A stretch of 28,615 bases of DNA from an uncultured Acidimicrobiaceae bacterium (GTDB lineage Bacteria > Actinomycetota > Acidimicrobiia > Acidimicrobiales > Ilumatobacteraceae): positions 1 to 28,615 of the forward strand of contig CAIXHI010000348.1 in assembly GCA_903919215.1 (NCBI GenBank). The letters run 5' to 3'. The notes below the pieces were generated by a model. It saw only the letters and a list, made by a program, of their open reading frames with translations, was not told where the DNA came from and made no database searches. Shown piece after piece: positions 1-8,546 of the stretch. Position 1 is the first letter of the stretch. Every line of letters starts with the position of its first letter. A program made the position numbers and the translations under genes.

Positions 1-1
1 C

Positions 2-343
2 ACGCTGCGCTCGCTGCAGGCGTTGCGCCGCTTCGGAGTGCAACTGTCGCTCGACAACTTCGGCACCGGCATCTCCTCGCTCACTGCGCTGCGCACTTGT
101 ACCGCCGACGTCTTGAAGCTCGATGGTTCGGTGGCCCGCATGCTCGGCACCAGCGGCAACGACGACCCCATCGTGCGGGCGATCATCCAGCTGGCCCATG
201 CGCTCGACATGCAGGTCGTGGCCGAATGGGTCACCTCGGCCGACCAGCTGCGCCGCCTGCGTGTGCTCGGCTGCGACCTGGTGCAAGGGCATCTGCTCGG
301 CGAACCCATCGGCGCCGACGTCTTCGCCGCCCGCACCAGTTGA
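2..343 (+). CDS. EAL-domain protein, C-terminal part (5' end outside window)
   Basis: This is the C-terminal third of an EAL (cyclic-di-GMP phosphodiesterase type) domain; the frame is already open at the window edge. Recognisable blocks are LDNFGTGISSL (family DDFGTGYSSL), DVLKLDGS (family LKIDRS), VVAEWVTS (family VVAEGVET) and GCDLVQGHLLGEPI (family GCDxxQGYLxxxP). Known EAL enzymes use both aspartates of DDFG for metal binding; here the second is Asn, and EGVE reads EWVT, so catalysis may be weakened or lost. The first Asp, the Lys of LKLD, the Glu of AEW and the Gln of QG are kept. The EAL motif and any GGDEF or sensor domain lie outside the window. The stop overlaps the likely TTG start of the next gene. 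Confidence 0.85.
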   Translation, partial: TLRSLQALRRFGVQLSLDNFGTGISSLTALRTCTADVLKLDGSVARMLGTSGNDDPIVRAIIQLAHALDMQVVAEWVTSADQLRRLRVLGCDLVQGHLLGEPIGADVFAARTS

Positions 344-987
344 ATCATCAGCTCACGAACGTCCTCACGTTCGCGGTGCTCGGGTTCATGGGGTATCGCC
401 TCGTCACAGGCGTGCAGCGATCCCGCAGCGCCGACGGCCGTGCCCTGATTCGCAAGGTGTGGCACAACACCGGTTGGCGGCACCTGTGGCCGGTACCGCT
501 ATTGCTCACCGCCGTCATCGCTGCGGCAACTGCGCTGATGCTGGTGCCGGGGTTGGACTGGGGATGGTGGAGCGCCTTGGGCGGCGACGGCAACCCGGTC
601 TTCGGCAGTTCCCAAGCCACCACCGGCACCGTGTGGGAATGGTTGATCCCGGTGCTGTTCATCACTCTGCTGCTGCCGGCGCTACCCCTTTTTGCCTACG
701 CAGAGGAACGCTTGTTCCGCACCGGAGCGGAGGATTGGTCGGGGCAGCGACGGGCGCTGAAGGTCGTACAGTTCGGGTTGATCCACGCGGTAATCGGCAT
801 CCCGATCGGCGCCGCCCTGGCACTATCGCTCGGCGGCGCGTACTTCATGTGGGTGTATCTGCGCTGCTACGCCGACACCCGCGACCGGGTCGACGCGACC
901 ATCGAATCCACGACGGCCCATGCGGTCTACAACGTCACGATCATTCTGGTCGTCATCATCGGTGTGCTGATCGGCGCTCTGGTATGA
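340..987 (+). CDS. CPBP-family intramembrane protease (CAAX protease/Abi family)
   Basis: A ~215-residue multi-pass membrane protein with all three motifs of the CPBP (Abi/CAAX protease) family: EExxxR as EERLFR (about residues 122-127), an FxxxH-like QFGLIH (His ~149), and HAVYN (His ~194, Asn ~198). In the family these residues sit inside the membrane and form the catalytic site; substrates vary, and bacterial members are linked to bacteriocin immunity and membrane-protein processing. The start is uncertain. TTG 340 overlaps the preceding stop as TTGA, suggesting translational coupling; GTG 376 or ATG 388 would still keep every motif. The open frame extends upstream to 97, but that part is a shadow of the EAL gene. 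It lies 23 nt before a rhomboid protease, so two unrelated intramembrane proteases are adjacent. Substrate unknown. Confidence 0.8.
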   Translation: MNHQLTNVLTFAVLGFMGYRLVTGVQRSRSADGRALIRKVWHNTGWRHLWPVPLLLTAVIAAATALMLVPGLDWGWWSALGGDGNPVFGSSQATTGTVWEWLIPVLFITLLLPALPLFAYAEERLFRTGAEDWSGQRRALKVVQFGLIHAVIGIPIGAALALSLGGAYFMWVYLRCYADTRDRVDATIESTTAHAVYNVTIILVVIIGVLIGALV

Positions 988-998
988 GACACCGTAGG

Positions 999-1004
999 TA
1001 ACCT
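999..1004 (+). promoter_or_regulatory. Candidate -10 box for a leaderless rhomboid mRNA
   Basis: TAACCT lies 6 nt before the GTG at 1011. Transcription would start at or next to the start codon. No Shine-Dalgarno sequence is present. Confidence 0.5.
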
Positions 1005-1010
1005 GGCGCG

Positions 1011-1886
1011 GTGTCCTCCGCCGACCCCGCACTCCACCGCTGCTACCGACACCCCGACCGCGAGGCCGGGCGCAGCTGCACCCGGTGCGGAAAGCCGGCG
1101 TGCAGCGACTGTCTCGTACAAGCGCAGGTTGGGTCGCACTGCCTCGATTGCGCGAAGGCCGCACGTCCCGATGTGAAGACCCGCGCCAAGCTGGCGAGTT
1201 CACGGCTCCTCACGCCAGTGACCTACTCGATCATCGCGATCAACGTCGCCGTGTTCATGTGGATGGGCTCCACCGACTCACAGTCGTTCGCCGGGACTGC
1301 CACCAAACTGCACGGCGACCTCGGCCTCAGCAAAACGATCCTGCAGGGACTGAGCCGCTGGGACAGCAACTCGGCTATCTATCCGGCACATCAGTGGTAC
1401 CGGCTGATCACCTCCGGCTTCATCCACTTCGGCCTGTTCCACCTGGCGATGAACATGCTGCTGCTGTTCCAACTCGGCAAGCTGCTCGAGCGAGTGCTGG
1501 GCACTGTTCGGTTCTCGCTGTTGTACACCGCTTCGTTGCTGGCAGGTTCGCTGGGTGTGTTGCTCGTTGACGGCGGGGCCCTCACCGGCGGCGCGTCCGG
1601 AGCTGTGTTCGGCTTGATGGCAGGCGCGGCAGTTGGCCTGCACCGTCGCGGCATCAACGTGTTCAGCACAGGTATCGGCATGACGTTGGTGCTGAACCTC
1701 GTGCTCACGTTCTCGATTCGCGGCATCTCGATCGGCGGGCACGTCGGTGGCGCGATCGCCGGGGCCGTCCTCGGTTGGCTGATGCTGGCACCGAGCTGGA
1801 AGCCGGTACCGAAGTGGGCGACGTACGCGGCCCCGGTTGCCGTGATGCTCGTCGCTGTGGTCGGCGCGATCGTCGTCGTCGGCTGA
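1011..1886 (+). CDS. Rhomboid-family serine protease with N-terminal zinc finger
   Basis: A 291-residue rhomboid intramembrane serine protease. Residues ~11-47 form a Cys/His-rich B-box-like zinc finger (Cys 11, 23, 26, 31, 34, 44, 47 and His 14). About seven hydrophobic segments follow. The catalytic parts are present: FIHFGLFHLAMN (His139, His144, Asn148 of the oxyanion region), GGASGAVFG with nucleophile Ser196, and GGHVGGA with catalytic His244. The family cleaves transmembrane helices of membrane proteins. The zinc-finger N-terminus occurs in actinobacterial rhomboids and may bind substrate or partner proteins (inference). The GTG start is supported by a TAACCT -10 box 6 nt upstream and by the zinc finger beginning right after it. 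Substrate not predictable. Confidence 0.92.
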   Translation: MSSADPALHRCYRHPDREAGRSCTRCGKPACSDCLVQAQVGSHCLDCAKAARPDVKTRAKLASSRLLTPVTYSIIAINVAVFMWMGSTDSQSFAGTATKLHGDLGLSKTILQGLSRWDSNSAIYPAHQWYRLITSGFIHFGLFHLAMNMLLLFQLGKLLERVLGTVRFSLLYTASLLAGSLGVLLVDGGALTGGASGAVFGLMAGAAVGLHRRGINVFSTGIGMTLVLNLVLTFSIRGISIGGHVGGAIAGAVLGWLMLAPSWKPVPKWATYAAPVAVMLVAVVGAIVVVG

Positions 1887-1932
1887 CACACCTCTCCGGC
1901 CGAGGTCGGGGAACCCTGTCACACCCCTTCCG

Positions 1933-1938
1933 TATGGT
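1933..1938 (+). promoter_or_regulatory. Candidate -10 box for a leaderless small gene
   Basis: TATGGT lies 7 nt before ATG 1946. An in-frame ATG at 1934 falls inside this box, which argues for the later start. Confidence 0.45.
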
Positions 1939-1945
1939 TCGGGGT

Positions 1946-2173
1946 ATGGCCCACAGCACCCACACCACCCAGGCCCCCGAACAACTGGCGCTGCTGTCGC
2001 CGGCCGAGATCCCGGTTCAGTTCCGGCTCGACCAGCGCACCCGCCAACTCGGGCTGGCACACATCGCCTCGATCAAGGCCCAACTCGCCGCATTGCGCGC
2101 GGCCGCCAACCCTGCACCTGCAGTCCCCGCCACCACGGTCAGGCCCTCCACACCCACCCGCCGCGCGGCCTAA
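1946..2173 (+). CDS. Small protein of unknown function (75 aa)
   Basis: I do not recognise this protein. It is about 75 residues: a polar N-terminus, a central amphipathic helix (about residues 24-50, with IPVQFRLDQRTRQLGLAHIA), and an Ala/Pro/Thr-rich basic tail ending RRAA. No membrane segment, signal peptide or Cys is present. The start at ATG 1946 is chosen because a TATGGT -10 box ends 7 nt before it; the open frame continues further upstream but there overlaps the rhomboid gene. The composition before the tail resembles a small soluble helical protein. It stands alone between the rhomboid gene and a convergent oxidoreductase gene. Confidence 0.55.
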   Translation: MAHSTHTTQAPEQLALLSPAEIPVQFRLDQRTRQLGLAHIASIKAQLAALRAAANPAPAVPATTVRPSTPTRRAA

Positions 2174-2187
2174 CCGCCGCCGCAGTC

Positions 2188-2204
2188 GGCCAGCATCGCT
2201 GGCC
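2188..2204. terminator. Hairpin between convergent genes
   Basis: GGCCAGC-ATC-GCTGGCC is a perfect 7-bp stem with a 3-nt loop, placed between the stop of the small protein at 2173 and the stop of the oxidoreductase at 2211. No T-tract follows on either strand, so termination is a guess from position. Confidence 0.4.
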
Positions 2205-2210
2205 TGGCGT

Positions 2211-3194
2211 TCAGCTCGCGCTGGGCGCCAGGCTACGCACCGCGTCCCAGTGCTTCAGATCGGGGTCGAGTGGCAGAATGGCCAGAGAACTGGTCGTCAC
2301 ACCGTTGTCGAAGTAGCGCTGGATCGTCGCCCGACACTGCGCCGGCGAACCGTGCACCACCAGTTGGTCCACTACCTCGTCCGGGATCGCTGCCAGCGCC
2401 GCCTTGCGGTCGCCCGCATTCCACGCATCCCACATACCCTGCAGCGCCGGGCCACGGCCCAGCCACTCTTGGAACGCGGCGTACACGGGTACGTTCATGT
2501 AGGCGGCGATGGCAAACTTCGCCGATGCCCGCACGACTTCGGCGTTCTCGCTGGGACAGCAGAAGATGCGCGCGACGATCTCCTTCTCTTCACCGCCGGC
2601 TGCGTCGCGCACCACCTTGGTCACCTGCGGTACATCGTCCGGGCTCAGCCAGTTGATGATCGCTCCGTCACCCTCGCGCCCGGCGAGGCGCAACATACCC
2701 TCACGCAACGCTGCCACCAGGATCGGGGGCTGCTGCTCGGGACGCACTCCCAGGCGGAAGCCGCTGACTTCGAAGGTGTCGAAACTGCCGCTCACCTTCT
2801 CACCGGTGAACGCCTCCCGCAGGAAGCGCACGACGTCGCGCACCTTCTTGTACGGCTGCTCGAACGGTACGCCGTTCCACTTCTCGACGATCACGTTGCT
2901 GCTGCTACCGATACCGACCGCAAAGCGGCCGGGTGCTGCGTCAGCCATCGATGCCACGCTCTGGGCGAAACATGCTGGCGATCGGGTGTACGCGGGGATG
3001 ATCGCCGTCCCCAACCGCAGACGCGGCTCCCATGCGGCGGCGAGGGCCAGCGGAGTAAAGCCATCAGCGCCGTCGCTTTCGGCCGACCAGATGTCGGTGT
3101 AGCCAAGGTCGGCCAACTCGGCGAGCTTCTCGCGGTGACTGTGCAGCGGCCCGGGAAGGGGCACGGTCATACCGGGGCGAATGGGCAGGCTCAT
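2211..3194 (-). CDS. LLM-class F420-dependent oxidoreductase
   Basis: A 327-residue luciferase-like (LLM) TIM-barrel flavin/F420 protein. Typical family blocks are the N-terminal LGYTDIWSAES, RLRLGTAIIPAYTRSP (barrel strand with the cofactor-side turn), PGRFAVGIGSSS, and PPILVAALREGMLRLAGREGDGAIINW. In actinobacteria such proteins usually use reduced F420 to oxidise or reduce organic substrates; the substrate cannot be read from sequence. The ATG start at 3194 overlaps the stop of the upstream thioesterase-like gene as TGATG, so the two are translationally coupled and probably act in the same pathway, likely on CoA-linked lipids or aromatics (inference). No signal peptide, so cytoplasmic. Confidence 0.88.
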   Translation of the reverse strand: MSLPIRPGMTVPLPGPLHSHREKLAELADLGYTDIWSAESDGADGFTPLALAAAWEPRLRLGTAIIPAYTRSPACFAQSVASMADAAPGRFAVGIGSSSNVIVEKWNGVPFEQPYKKVRDVVRFLREAFTGEKVSGSFDTFEVSGFRLGVRPEQQPPILVAALREGMLRLAGREGDGAIINWLSPDDVPQVTKVVRDAAGGEEKEIVARIFCCPSENAEVVRASAKFAIAAYMNVPVYAAFQEWLGRGPALQGMWDAWNAGDRKAALAAIPDEVVDQLVVHGSPAQCRATIQRYFDNGVTTSSLAILPLDPDLKHWDAVRSLAPSAS

Positions 3195-4027
3195 CAGGAT
3201 CCCTTCTCAGCGTCGGCGGGCGACGTGTCATCTTTCCAGTAGCGCACGATGCAGCTCTGACTGGCGGTCGCCATCAACGTGCCATCCTCGGCGAACATGT
3301 GCACCAGTCCGTGTCCGAAACCTCGATTGACGGCGTGCGCCCGAATGTCGAGGAGCACCCATTCGGTCGGCACCAGGTTCACCACCCGCAGGGTGTTGTC
3401 GAGGCTGTTGCCACCACCGCGGACACCCAAGGCCTGACCAACACCGAACGGCACGAAGTCGCCCAACACAGCGAGCGTCGTGGCATCGACGCCGTCGATC
3501 ACCTTGGGGATGCGCGCCCACATCAGCGTCTGCCCGTCGCCCTCAGCGCCGGGCAACTCCGACGGGTTGCGACCCTTGATGATCCGCTGATCCATGTGGT
3601 CGCCGATGGTGTTCTCTGAGTCGTGACGGTACTCACGGTCGCCGCACTCATCCGGCGACGGCACCGTCGGCATGCGCTCCCACTGCCCGGAACGATCGAA
3701 GGGTCGGTCACCCAGCGCAGCGTTGACGGTGAGGATCTCGCGGTTGCCGACGTGGCAGACCGCCCGAGCCTGCGACATGTGATGTCCTTGAACCGCGACC
3801 GTGACGTCGATGTCGAGCACCTCGCCGCACCGGGCGTACGACAAGTACTGCGACGTGGCCCACACCACGTTGCGACCGGTGGTGCCCTCCAGCGCCGAAA
3901 TGGCGGCGCCGAGCCCGGCGCCGCCCCACAGGAAGTTGCCCATGGTGATCAGCCGCGAGGTGACCTCCATCGACCAGCGATACGGGTTGTGACTCTGTGT
4001 GAGCCCGAGGAACGTTCGACTGTCCAT
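3194..4027 (-). CDS. Acyl-CoA thioesterase-like protein (double hotdog, TesB-related)
   Basis: A 277-residue protein with two hotdog domains resembling TesB/4HBT-type thioesterases: an N-terminal half with GNFLWGGAGLGAAISALE and YLSYARCGEVLDIDVTVAVQG, and a C-terminal half with SLDNTLRVVN followed by WVLLDIRAHAVNRGFGHG and a late LMATASQSCIVRYW strand. TesB enzymes hydrolyse acyl-CoA to free acid and CoA; the C-terminal SLDNTLR block occupies the usual catalytic Asp region. It is the first gene of a two-gene unit and overlaps the oxidoreductase start by one base (TGATG). A TAGAGT -10 box lies 9 nt before ATG 4027, supporting the start and a leaderless transcript. Substrate chain length unknown. 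Confidence 0.78.
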   Translation of the reverse strand: MDSRTFLGLTQSHNPYRWSMEVTSRLITMGNFLWGGAGLGAAISALEGTTGRNVVWATSQYLSYARCGEVLDIDVTVAVQGHHMSQARAVCHVGNREILTVNAALGDRPFDRSGQWERMPTVPSPDECGDREYRHDSENTIGDHMDQRIIKGRNPSELPGAEGDGQTLMWARIPKVIDGVDATTLAVLGDFVPFGVGQALGVRGGGNSLDNTLRVVNLVPTEWVLLDIRAHAVNRGFGHGLVHMFAEDGTLMATASQSCIVRYWKDDTSPADAEKGS

Positions 4028-4117
4028 GCGACAACGACTCTAGGCGGCACGTCGATCCAGGCAGCAGGGCGGCGGCCCGAGGGCCTGATGGTGTGGTTGG
4101 CAGTACAGTGATCGGCC
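4028..4117. promoter_or_regulatory. Divergent promoter region (thioesterase / amidase)
   Basis: On the minus strand TAGAGT (4037-4042) is 9 nt before ATG 4027. On the plus strand TACAGT (4104-4109) is 8 nt before ATG 4118. Both genes would have almost no 5' leader. Confidence 0.55.
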
Positions 4118-5527
4118 ATGGGTGACACACCGTGGCAAGGGGACGCCTGCTCGTTGGTCGAGGAGTTCCGGGCCGGCCGCAGATCGCCGGCTGAGGAGCT
4201 TGCGGCGACATTGGCTGCGATCGAGGCCAGCACGCTGAATGCGTTCTCGTTCTTGGCACCGCACGAGGCGGAGTCCGCTGCGGCCACCGCCGACGTCAGC
4301 AAGCCATTCGGCGGCGTACCGCTCGGAGTCAAGCAGCTCGACTCGGTCCAGGGTTGGCCCGATACGCACGCATCCGTGCCACTGCGCGACCACGTCGCGG
4401 GTCACACCAGCACGATGGTGCAACGCCTACGCGACATCGGCGGCGCGGTGACGATCGGACAGACGACGGCCAGCGAGTTCGGCGGCGTCAACGTCACCCG
4501 CACCGTGCTGCACGGCGCTACGCAGAATCCTTGGCAGCACGGGCGCACGCCCGGCGGTAGCAGCGGCGGGGCGGCAGCAGCGGTGTCGGGCGGACTACTG
4601 ACGCTCGCGACTGCTGGAGATGGCGGCGGCAGCATCCGTATCCCCGCTGGCTTCACTGGGTTGGTCGGGCTGAAAGCGACGCTGGGCCGCATCCCCCGTG
4701 GCCCGAAGGCAAAGTACGGCAACCTCACCGTCACCGTCGGTTGCGTGTCGCGGTCCGTGCGCGACACCGCCCGCTGGTTCGACGTGTGTAACGGCTTCGA
4801 CCCGCGCGACCCCATCAGCCTGCCTCGCGTGGAGGGGTGGGAGACGGGGCTCGGCACCCACCTCGCCGAATTGCGCGGGGCTCGCGTGGCGTTCGCCCCC
4901 GACTGGGGCAACGCAACGGTCTCACCGGTGATGTGGGAGTTACTCGAAGCAGCCGGGGTCGAGCTCGTGCAGCACCTCGGCATGAAGCGCGTCGACGGGG
5001 CCGATACCGCAGTACCGCGAATGGGCACGGCGTGGGCGATCAGTGGCAACCTCGAGATCGAAGAGCAGTTGCGCGACCTGTGGCCAGAGTGCGCCGACAC
5101 GCTCACACCGGAGATTCAGTTCGGCCTGACGATGACGCAGGGTGCGTACAACTCCGCCGTGCGCGGCAAGATCGAGCGGCGGCGCATGGAGGTCAACGAG
5201 GCGATGGCCCGGATCTTCGACCCCGCCGACGGCGTCGACTTCGTGATGACCGCCACCAATCCCGACATCGCGTTCGACGCCGAAGGACCGCTGCCCGGCG
5301 TGTTCGGTGGCCTCGAGGCCGGGCCGGGCAACAACGGTCGGCTGACGTTCCCCGCGAATCTGCACGGCAATCCGGCGATCTCCATCCCGGCTGGCACCGT
5401 GGACGGGTTGCCGATCGGCCTGCAGATCCTTGGGCGTCACTTCACCGAGCCGCTGCTGCTCGATCTCGCGCTCACCGTCGAGCGCACTCGTCCCTGGCCC
5501 TTGGTGGCCCCCGGCGCCCCGGCGTGA
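4118..5527 (+). CDS. Amidase (amidase-signature family)
   Basis: A 469-residue amidase-signature hydrolase with an intact Ser-cisSer-Lys triad: Lys72 in GVPLGVKQLD, the GGSSGG motif at residues 146-151 (cis-Ser region), and nucleophile Ser172 in DGGGSIRIPAG. The family hydrolyses carboxamides to acid and ammonia, or transfers the amide, on many substrates; the GatA-like core alone does not fix the substrate, and no GatB or GatC lies nearby. The ATG is supported by a TACAGT -10 box 8 nt upstream. The stop overlaps the GTG of the following MFS transporter as GTGA, so the enzyme and transporter are probably co-translated and may handle related compounds (inference). Confidence 0.9.
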   Translation: MGDTPWQGDACSLVEEFRAGRRSPAEELAATLAAIEASTLNAFSFLAPHEAESAAATADVSKPFGGVPLGVKQLDSVQGWPDTHASVPLRDHVAGHTSTMVQRLRDIGGAVTIGQTTASEFGGVNVTRTVLHGATQNPWQHGRTPGGSSGGAAAAVSGGLLTLATAGDGGGSIRIPAGFTGLVGLKATLGRIPRGPKAKYGNLTVTVGCVSRSVRDTARWFDVCNGFDPRDPISLPRVEGWETGLGTHLAELRGARVAFAPDWGNATVSPVMWELLEAAGVELVQHLGMKRVDGADTAVPRMGTAWAISGNLEIEEQLRDLWPECADTLTPEIQFGLTMTQGAYNSAVRGKIERRRMEVNEAMARIFDPADGVDFVMTATNPDIAFDAEGPLPGVFGGLEAGPGNNGRLTFPANLHGNPAISIPAGTVDGLPIGLQILGRHFTEPLLLDLALTVERTRPWPLVAPGAPA

Positions 5528-6882
5528 CCTCCACGCTGCACACACGCCTCAGCGCCACACAACGTCTCCTGGCCGCCGGTCTGGTGCTCGCGGTCTCGCT
5601 GGTCGCCTTCGAATGGACAGCGGTGATCACGGCACTGCCGACCATCACCGACGAACTCGGTGGCGACTCGCTGTACGGGGCAGCGATCGCGATCTACACC
5701 CTGGCCAACCTGGTGTCGCTGGTCGTCGCCGGCGAACTGGCGGACCGCAAGGGGCCCGCCCTGCCGTTCACGATCAGCATCGCGATGTTCGTCAGCGGGC
5801 TACTCATCGCTGCATTTGCCCCATCGATGCTGTGGGTCGTCGTCGGTCGCGGCATCCAAGGTCTCGGCACCGGTGCGTTCTCCCCCATCGGGTACGCCCT
5901 CGTCACCCGAGCGTTCCCACCCGATCGCCGGCCGATGATCTACGCCTATCTCTCCGCAGGGTGGGTGCTGCCCAGCTTGTTCGCTCCAGCGCTGTCGGGT
6001 TGGATCACTGATCAGTTCGGATGGAAGTGGGTCTTCCTCGGGCTGGTACCGGCGGCACTCGCCGTCGGGGCGCTCGCCGTGCGACCGATGCTGGCCTACC
6101 GACCGGTCGAGATGGAGCGGCGGCGCACCCGCATCCCCTCCGCGTTCGGCGCGGCGATCGGTATCGGGACGATCGTCGCCGGACTGCAGTTCGCACACCC
6201 CGCCGCCGCGGCGGCGATCGTGGCCATCGGTATCGCCGTCGGTCTGCCCGCATTGCGTCATCTGTTCCCGCCGGGTGTGCTGCGCGCACGACGAGGGTTC
6301 CCAGCGATCATCGCCTGCCGCCTGCTGGCCACGGCGACGTTCCTCGGCGTCGACAGCTTCGTCCCTTTGGCTGCCGACCGCATCCATGGCGCCCGGCCGT
6401 TCGTGCAGGGGTTCACGATCATCGGGGCCGCGTTGCTGTGGACCGTCGGGCAATGGATCCGAGCACGCCGGCCATCCAACAATCCTGCGCGCGCGATTCG
6501 CCAGGGCTACATCGTGATGCTGATCGGCATCTTCCTGACCGCCCCAGTGCTCTGGTCGCAATGGCCACTGTGGGCAACGTTCCTCGGGTGGTCCGTCGGC
6601 GGACTCGGCGTGGGGTTGTTGTACAACCCGGCGACGGTGTCGGCGATGAGCTACGCCGAGGAGGGGCGCGAAGGCGAGATCAGCAGCCAGGTGGCGCTCG
6701 CCGACAGCGTCGGGTTCTCGCTGATGGGCGGCGTCGGCGGGGCGACCGTCGCACTCGCGGACCGCACCTCGTGGTCACTCACTGGCGCACTGGGTACCAA
6801 CTTCGCGATTGCAGCAGTACTGGCGACGATCGGAGTGTTCGCCGCGCGTAGCGTCAGAGCACACGCCCGTCCTGCAACCTGA
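5524..6882 (+). CDS. MFS transporter (DHA-type, probable drug or metabolite exporter)
   Basis: A ~452-residue major facilitator protein with about 12-14 hydrophobic segments. Motif A appears as GELADRKGP after the second helix, followed by GRGIQGLGTGAFSPIGYAL (helix 4). A motif-C-like stretch with WVLPSLFAPALSGWI in helix 5 is typical of proton-driven exporters. The GTG start at 5524 overlaps the amidase stop (GTGA). The same frame stays open much further upstream, but that stretch is a shadow of the amidase gene. The C-terminal coding end overlaps the convergent ABC-F gene by 29 nt. Substrate unknown; coupling to an amidase suggests export or uptake of the amide or its product (inference). 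Confidence 0.85.
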   Translation: MTSTLHTRLSATQRLLAAGLVLAVSLVAFEWTAVITALPTITDELGGDSLYGAAIAIYTLANLVSLVVAGELADRKGPALPFTISIAMFVSGLLIAAFAPSMLWVVVGRGIQGLGTGAFSPIGYALVTRAFPPDRRPMIYAYLSAGWVLPSLFAPALSGWITDQFGWKWVFLGLVPAALAVGALAVRPMLAYRPVEMERRRTRIPSAFGAAIGIGTIVAGLQFAHPAAAAAIVAIGIAVGLPALRHLFPPGVLRARRGFPAIIACRLLATATFLGVDSFVPLAADRIHGARPFVQGFTIIGAALLWTVGQWIRARRPSNNPARAIRQGYIVMLIGIFLTAPVLWSQWPLWATFLGWSVGGLGVGLLYNPATVSAMSYAEEGREGEISSQVALADSVGFSLMGGVGGATVALADRTSWSLTGALGTNFAIAAVLATIGVFAARSVRAHARPAT

Positions 6883-8482
6883 GCGTGCGCGTGCGCCGCA
6901 CGTTCGTGAGCAGCGAACGGTCGTGGCTGACCAGCAAGACAGTGCCCGGAAACGTCTCCAGCGCTTGCTCGAGTTGTTCGATGGCCGGCATGTCGAGATG
7001 GTTCGTCGGTTCGTCCAGCACAATGCAGTTCGAACCCTTCGCCATCAGCAACGCCAGCACAGCTCGGGTGCGCTCGCCCGGTGAGAGCGACTCGGCCGGG
7101 CGACCGACGTGCGCCGCGGCGATCCCGAACTTGGCCAGCAGTGTGCGAGCATCACTCACCATCATCCCTGTCGCACCGAGAAACGCGTCCAGCACCGTGG
7201 CCGCTCCGGTCAACTGTTGCCGCGCCTGCTCCAGGCGGCCGACGACGACACCGGGACCACCCCACCGCGTGCCGCCGGTCAGCTCGATCTCCCCCAGCAA
7301 TGCACCCAACAGCGTCGACTTACCACTGCCGTTCGGTCCTTCGATGACCACCCGTTCGCCGTAGCCGATCTCAAGGTCGATCGGGCCGAGCGTGAACGAG
7401 TCGCGGGCGACGACAGCCTGCTCGAGACGCGCCACCACATCACCGCTGCGTTCGACCGTGGCGATCTGTAACCGCAGTTGCCACGCCTCACGCGGCTCCT
7501 CCACAACATCCAACCGTTCGAGCATCTTCTCGGTACGAGCGGACTTACCGGCGAGTTGCTCACTCTGGTTGACCTTGAACGCTTTGGCGTTCTTGTCGTT
7601 GTCGTCAGGCTTCTTCTTCGCCTTCGACACACCCTGCGTCGCCCACTCCCGCTCACGTTGTGCGCGGCCGGCCAGCGACGATCGTTTGTTGTCGTACTCG
7701 TCGTACGCCTGGCGCGCTTGGTCGCGCGCCACCTCGCGTTCGCGCAGATAGGCATCCCAGCCGCCAGCGAAACGTGTTGTCCGGTGACTGAACTCATCGA
7801 TTTCCACTACGTGTGTGATGGTGCGCTGCAAGAACGTTCGGTCATGGCTGACGATCACACACCCTGCTGCCTGGCCGACCACGAACTTCTCCAGCAGATC
7901 GAGCCCGCCGAGGTCGAGGTCGTTGGTCGGCTCGTCCAGCAGAAACACGTCGAACCGTGCGAGCAGCAGAACAGCGAGACCCACCCTGGCGGCCTCCCCA
8001 CCGGACAGCACGGACATCCGTTCATCGAGGAGGCGGGCATGCAGACCGAGGCTTGCCCACACCTCGCCGATGCGTGAGTCGAAGTCCGCTGCGCCGATTG
8101 CCAGCCACCGATCGAGGGCATCGCTGTATTGATCGTCGGCGCTGCCGTCACCGGCTGCCATCGCCGTCGTCGCCGCGTCGAGTGCGTCCTGCGCCGCGGT
8201 GACACCGGTGCGTCGGGAGAGGTGCTCGCGCACGGTCTCATCGGTGCGGTCCGGTTCCTGCGCGAGATAACCGACGATCGCGTTCGCCGGGTTCCGCGTG
8301 ACGGTGCCCTTGTCGGGTCGCAGCTGATCGGCCAGGATCTTCAGCAGCGTCGACTTGCCCACACCGTTCGGTCCGACAAGGCCAACGCGCTGACCGGGGT
8401 CGACGGCAAATTCGAGCCCTTCGAAGAGGTGGCGGGCACCGAGCGCCAGCGCGAGCTCACGGACATGGATCGATGCGGTCAT
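6854..8482 (-). CDS. ABC-F family ATPase (ribosome-associated type)
   Basis: A ~542-residue soluble protein with two ABC ATPase domains and no membrane segments, as in the ABC-F family, which acts on ribosomes (translation factors and antibiotic-resistance proteins). Domain 1 has Walker A GPNGVGKST (residues 37-45), signature LSGGEAAR and Walker B FLLDEPTNDLD. Domain 2 has Walker A GPNGSGKST (near residue 380), signature LSPGERTR (second Gly replaced by Pro) and VLDEPTNHLD. Between them lies a charged, Lys-rich linker with REREWATQG and KAKKKPDDNDKN, the position of the ribosome-contacting linker in the family. I start at ATG 8482 (TASIHVREL) rather than at the longer in-frame start at 8518, because the ATPase fold begins there. 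Whether it is a housekeeping factor or a resistance protein cannot be decided. Confidence 0.9.
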   Translation of the reverse strand: MTASIHVRELALALGARHLFEGLEFAVDPGQRVGLVGPNGVGKSTLLKILADQLRPDKGTVTRNPANAIVGYLAQEPDRTDETVREHLSRRTGVTAAQDALDAATTAMAAGDGSADDQYSDALDRWLAIGAADFDSRIGEVWASLGLHARLLDERMSVLSGGEAARVGLAVLLLARFDVFLLDEPTNDLDLGGLDLLEKFVVGQAAGCVIVSHDRTFLQRTITHVVEIDEFSHRTTRFAGGWDAYLREREVARDQARQAYDEYDNKRSSLAGRAQREREWATQGVSKAKKKPDDNDKNAKAFKVNQSEQLAGKSARTEKMLERLDVVEEPREAWQLRLQIATVERSGDVVARLEQAVVARDSFTLGPIDLEIGYGERVVIEGPNGSGKSTLLGALLGEIELTGGTRWGGPGVVVGRLEQARQQLTGAATVLDAFLGATGMMVSDARTLLAKFGIAAAHVGRPAESLSPGERTRAVLALLMAKGSNCIVLDEPTNHLDMPAIEQLEQALETFPGTVLLVSHDRSLLTNVRRTRTLRLQDGRVL

Positions 8483-8546
8483 GGGACCCAGAGTCTGCCC
8501 GGCCGCACTTCGGAGCACTCCCCCTACCCACCAAATTCCCCGTCTG

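Noticed and set aside
2250..3242. A 330-codon plus-strand open frame opposite the LLM oxidoreductase
   Set aside because: Composition is low in hydrophobic residues and rich in His/Arg, with no motif; it mirrors the real gene on the other strand.
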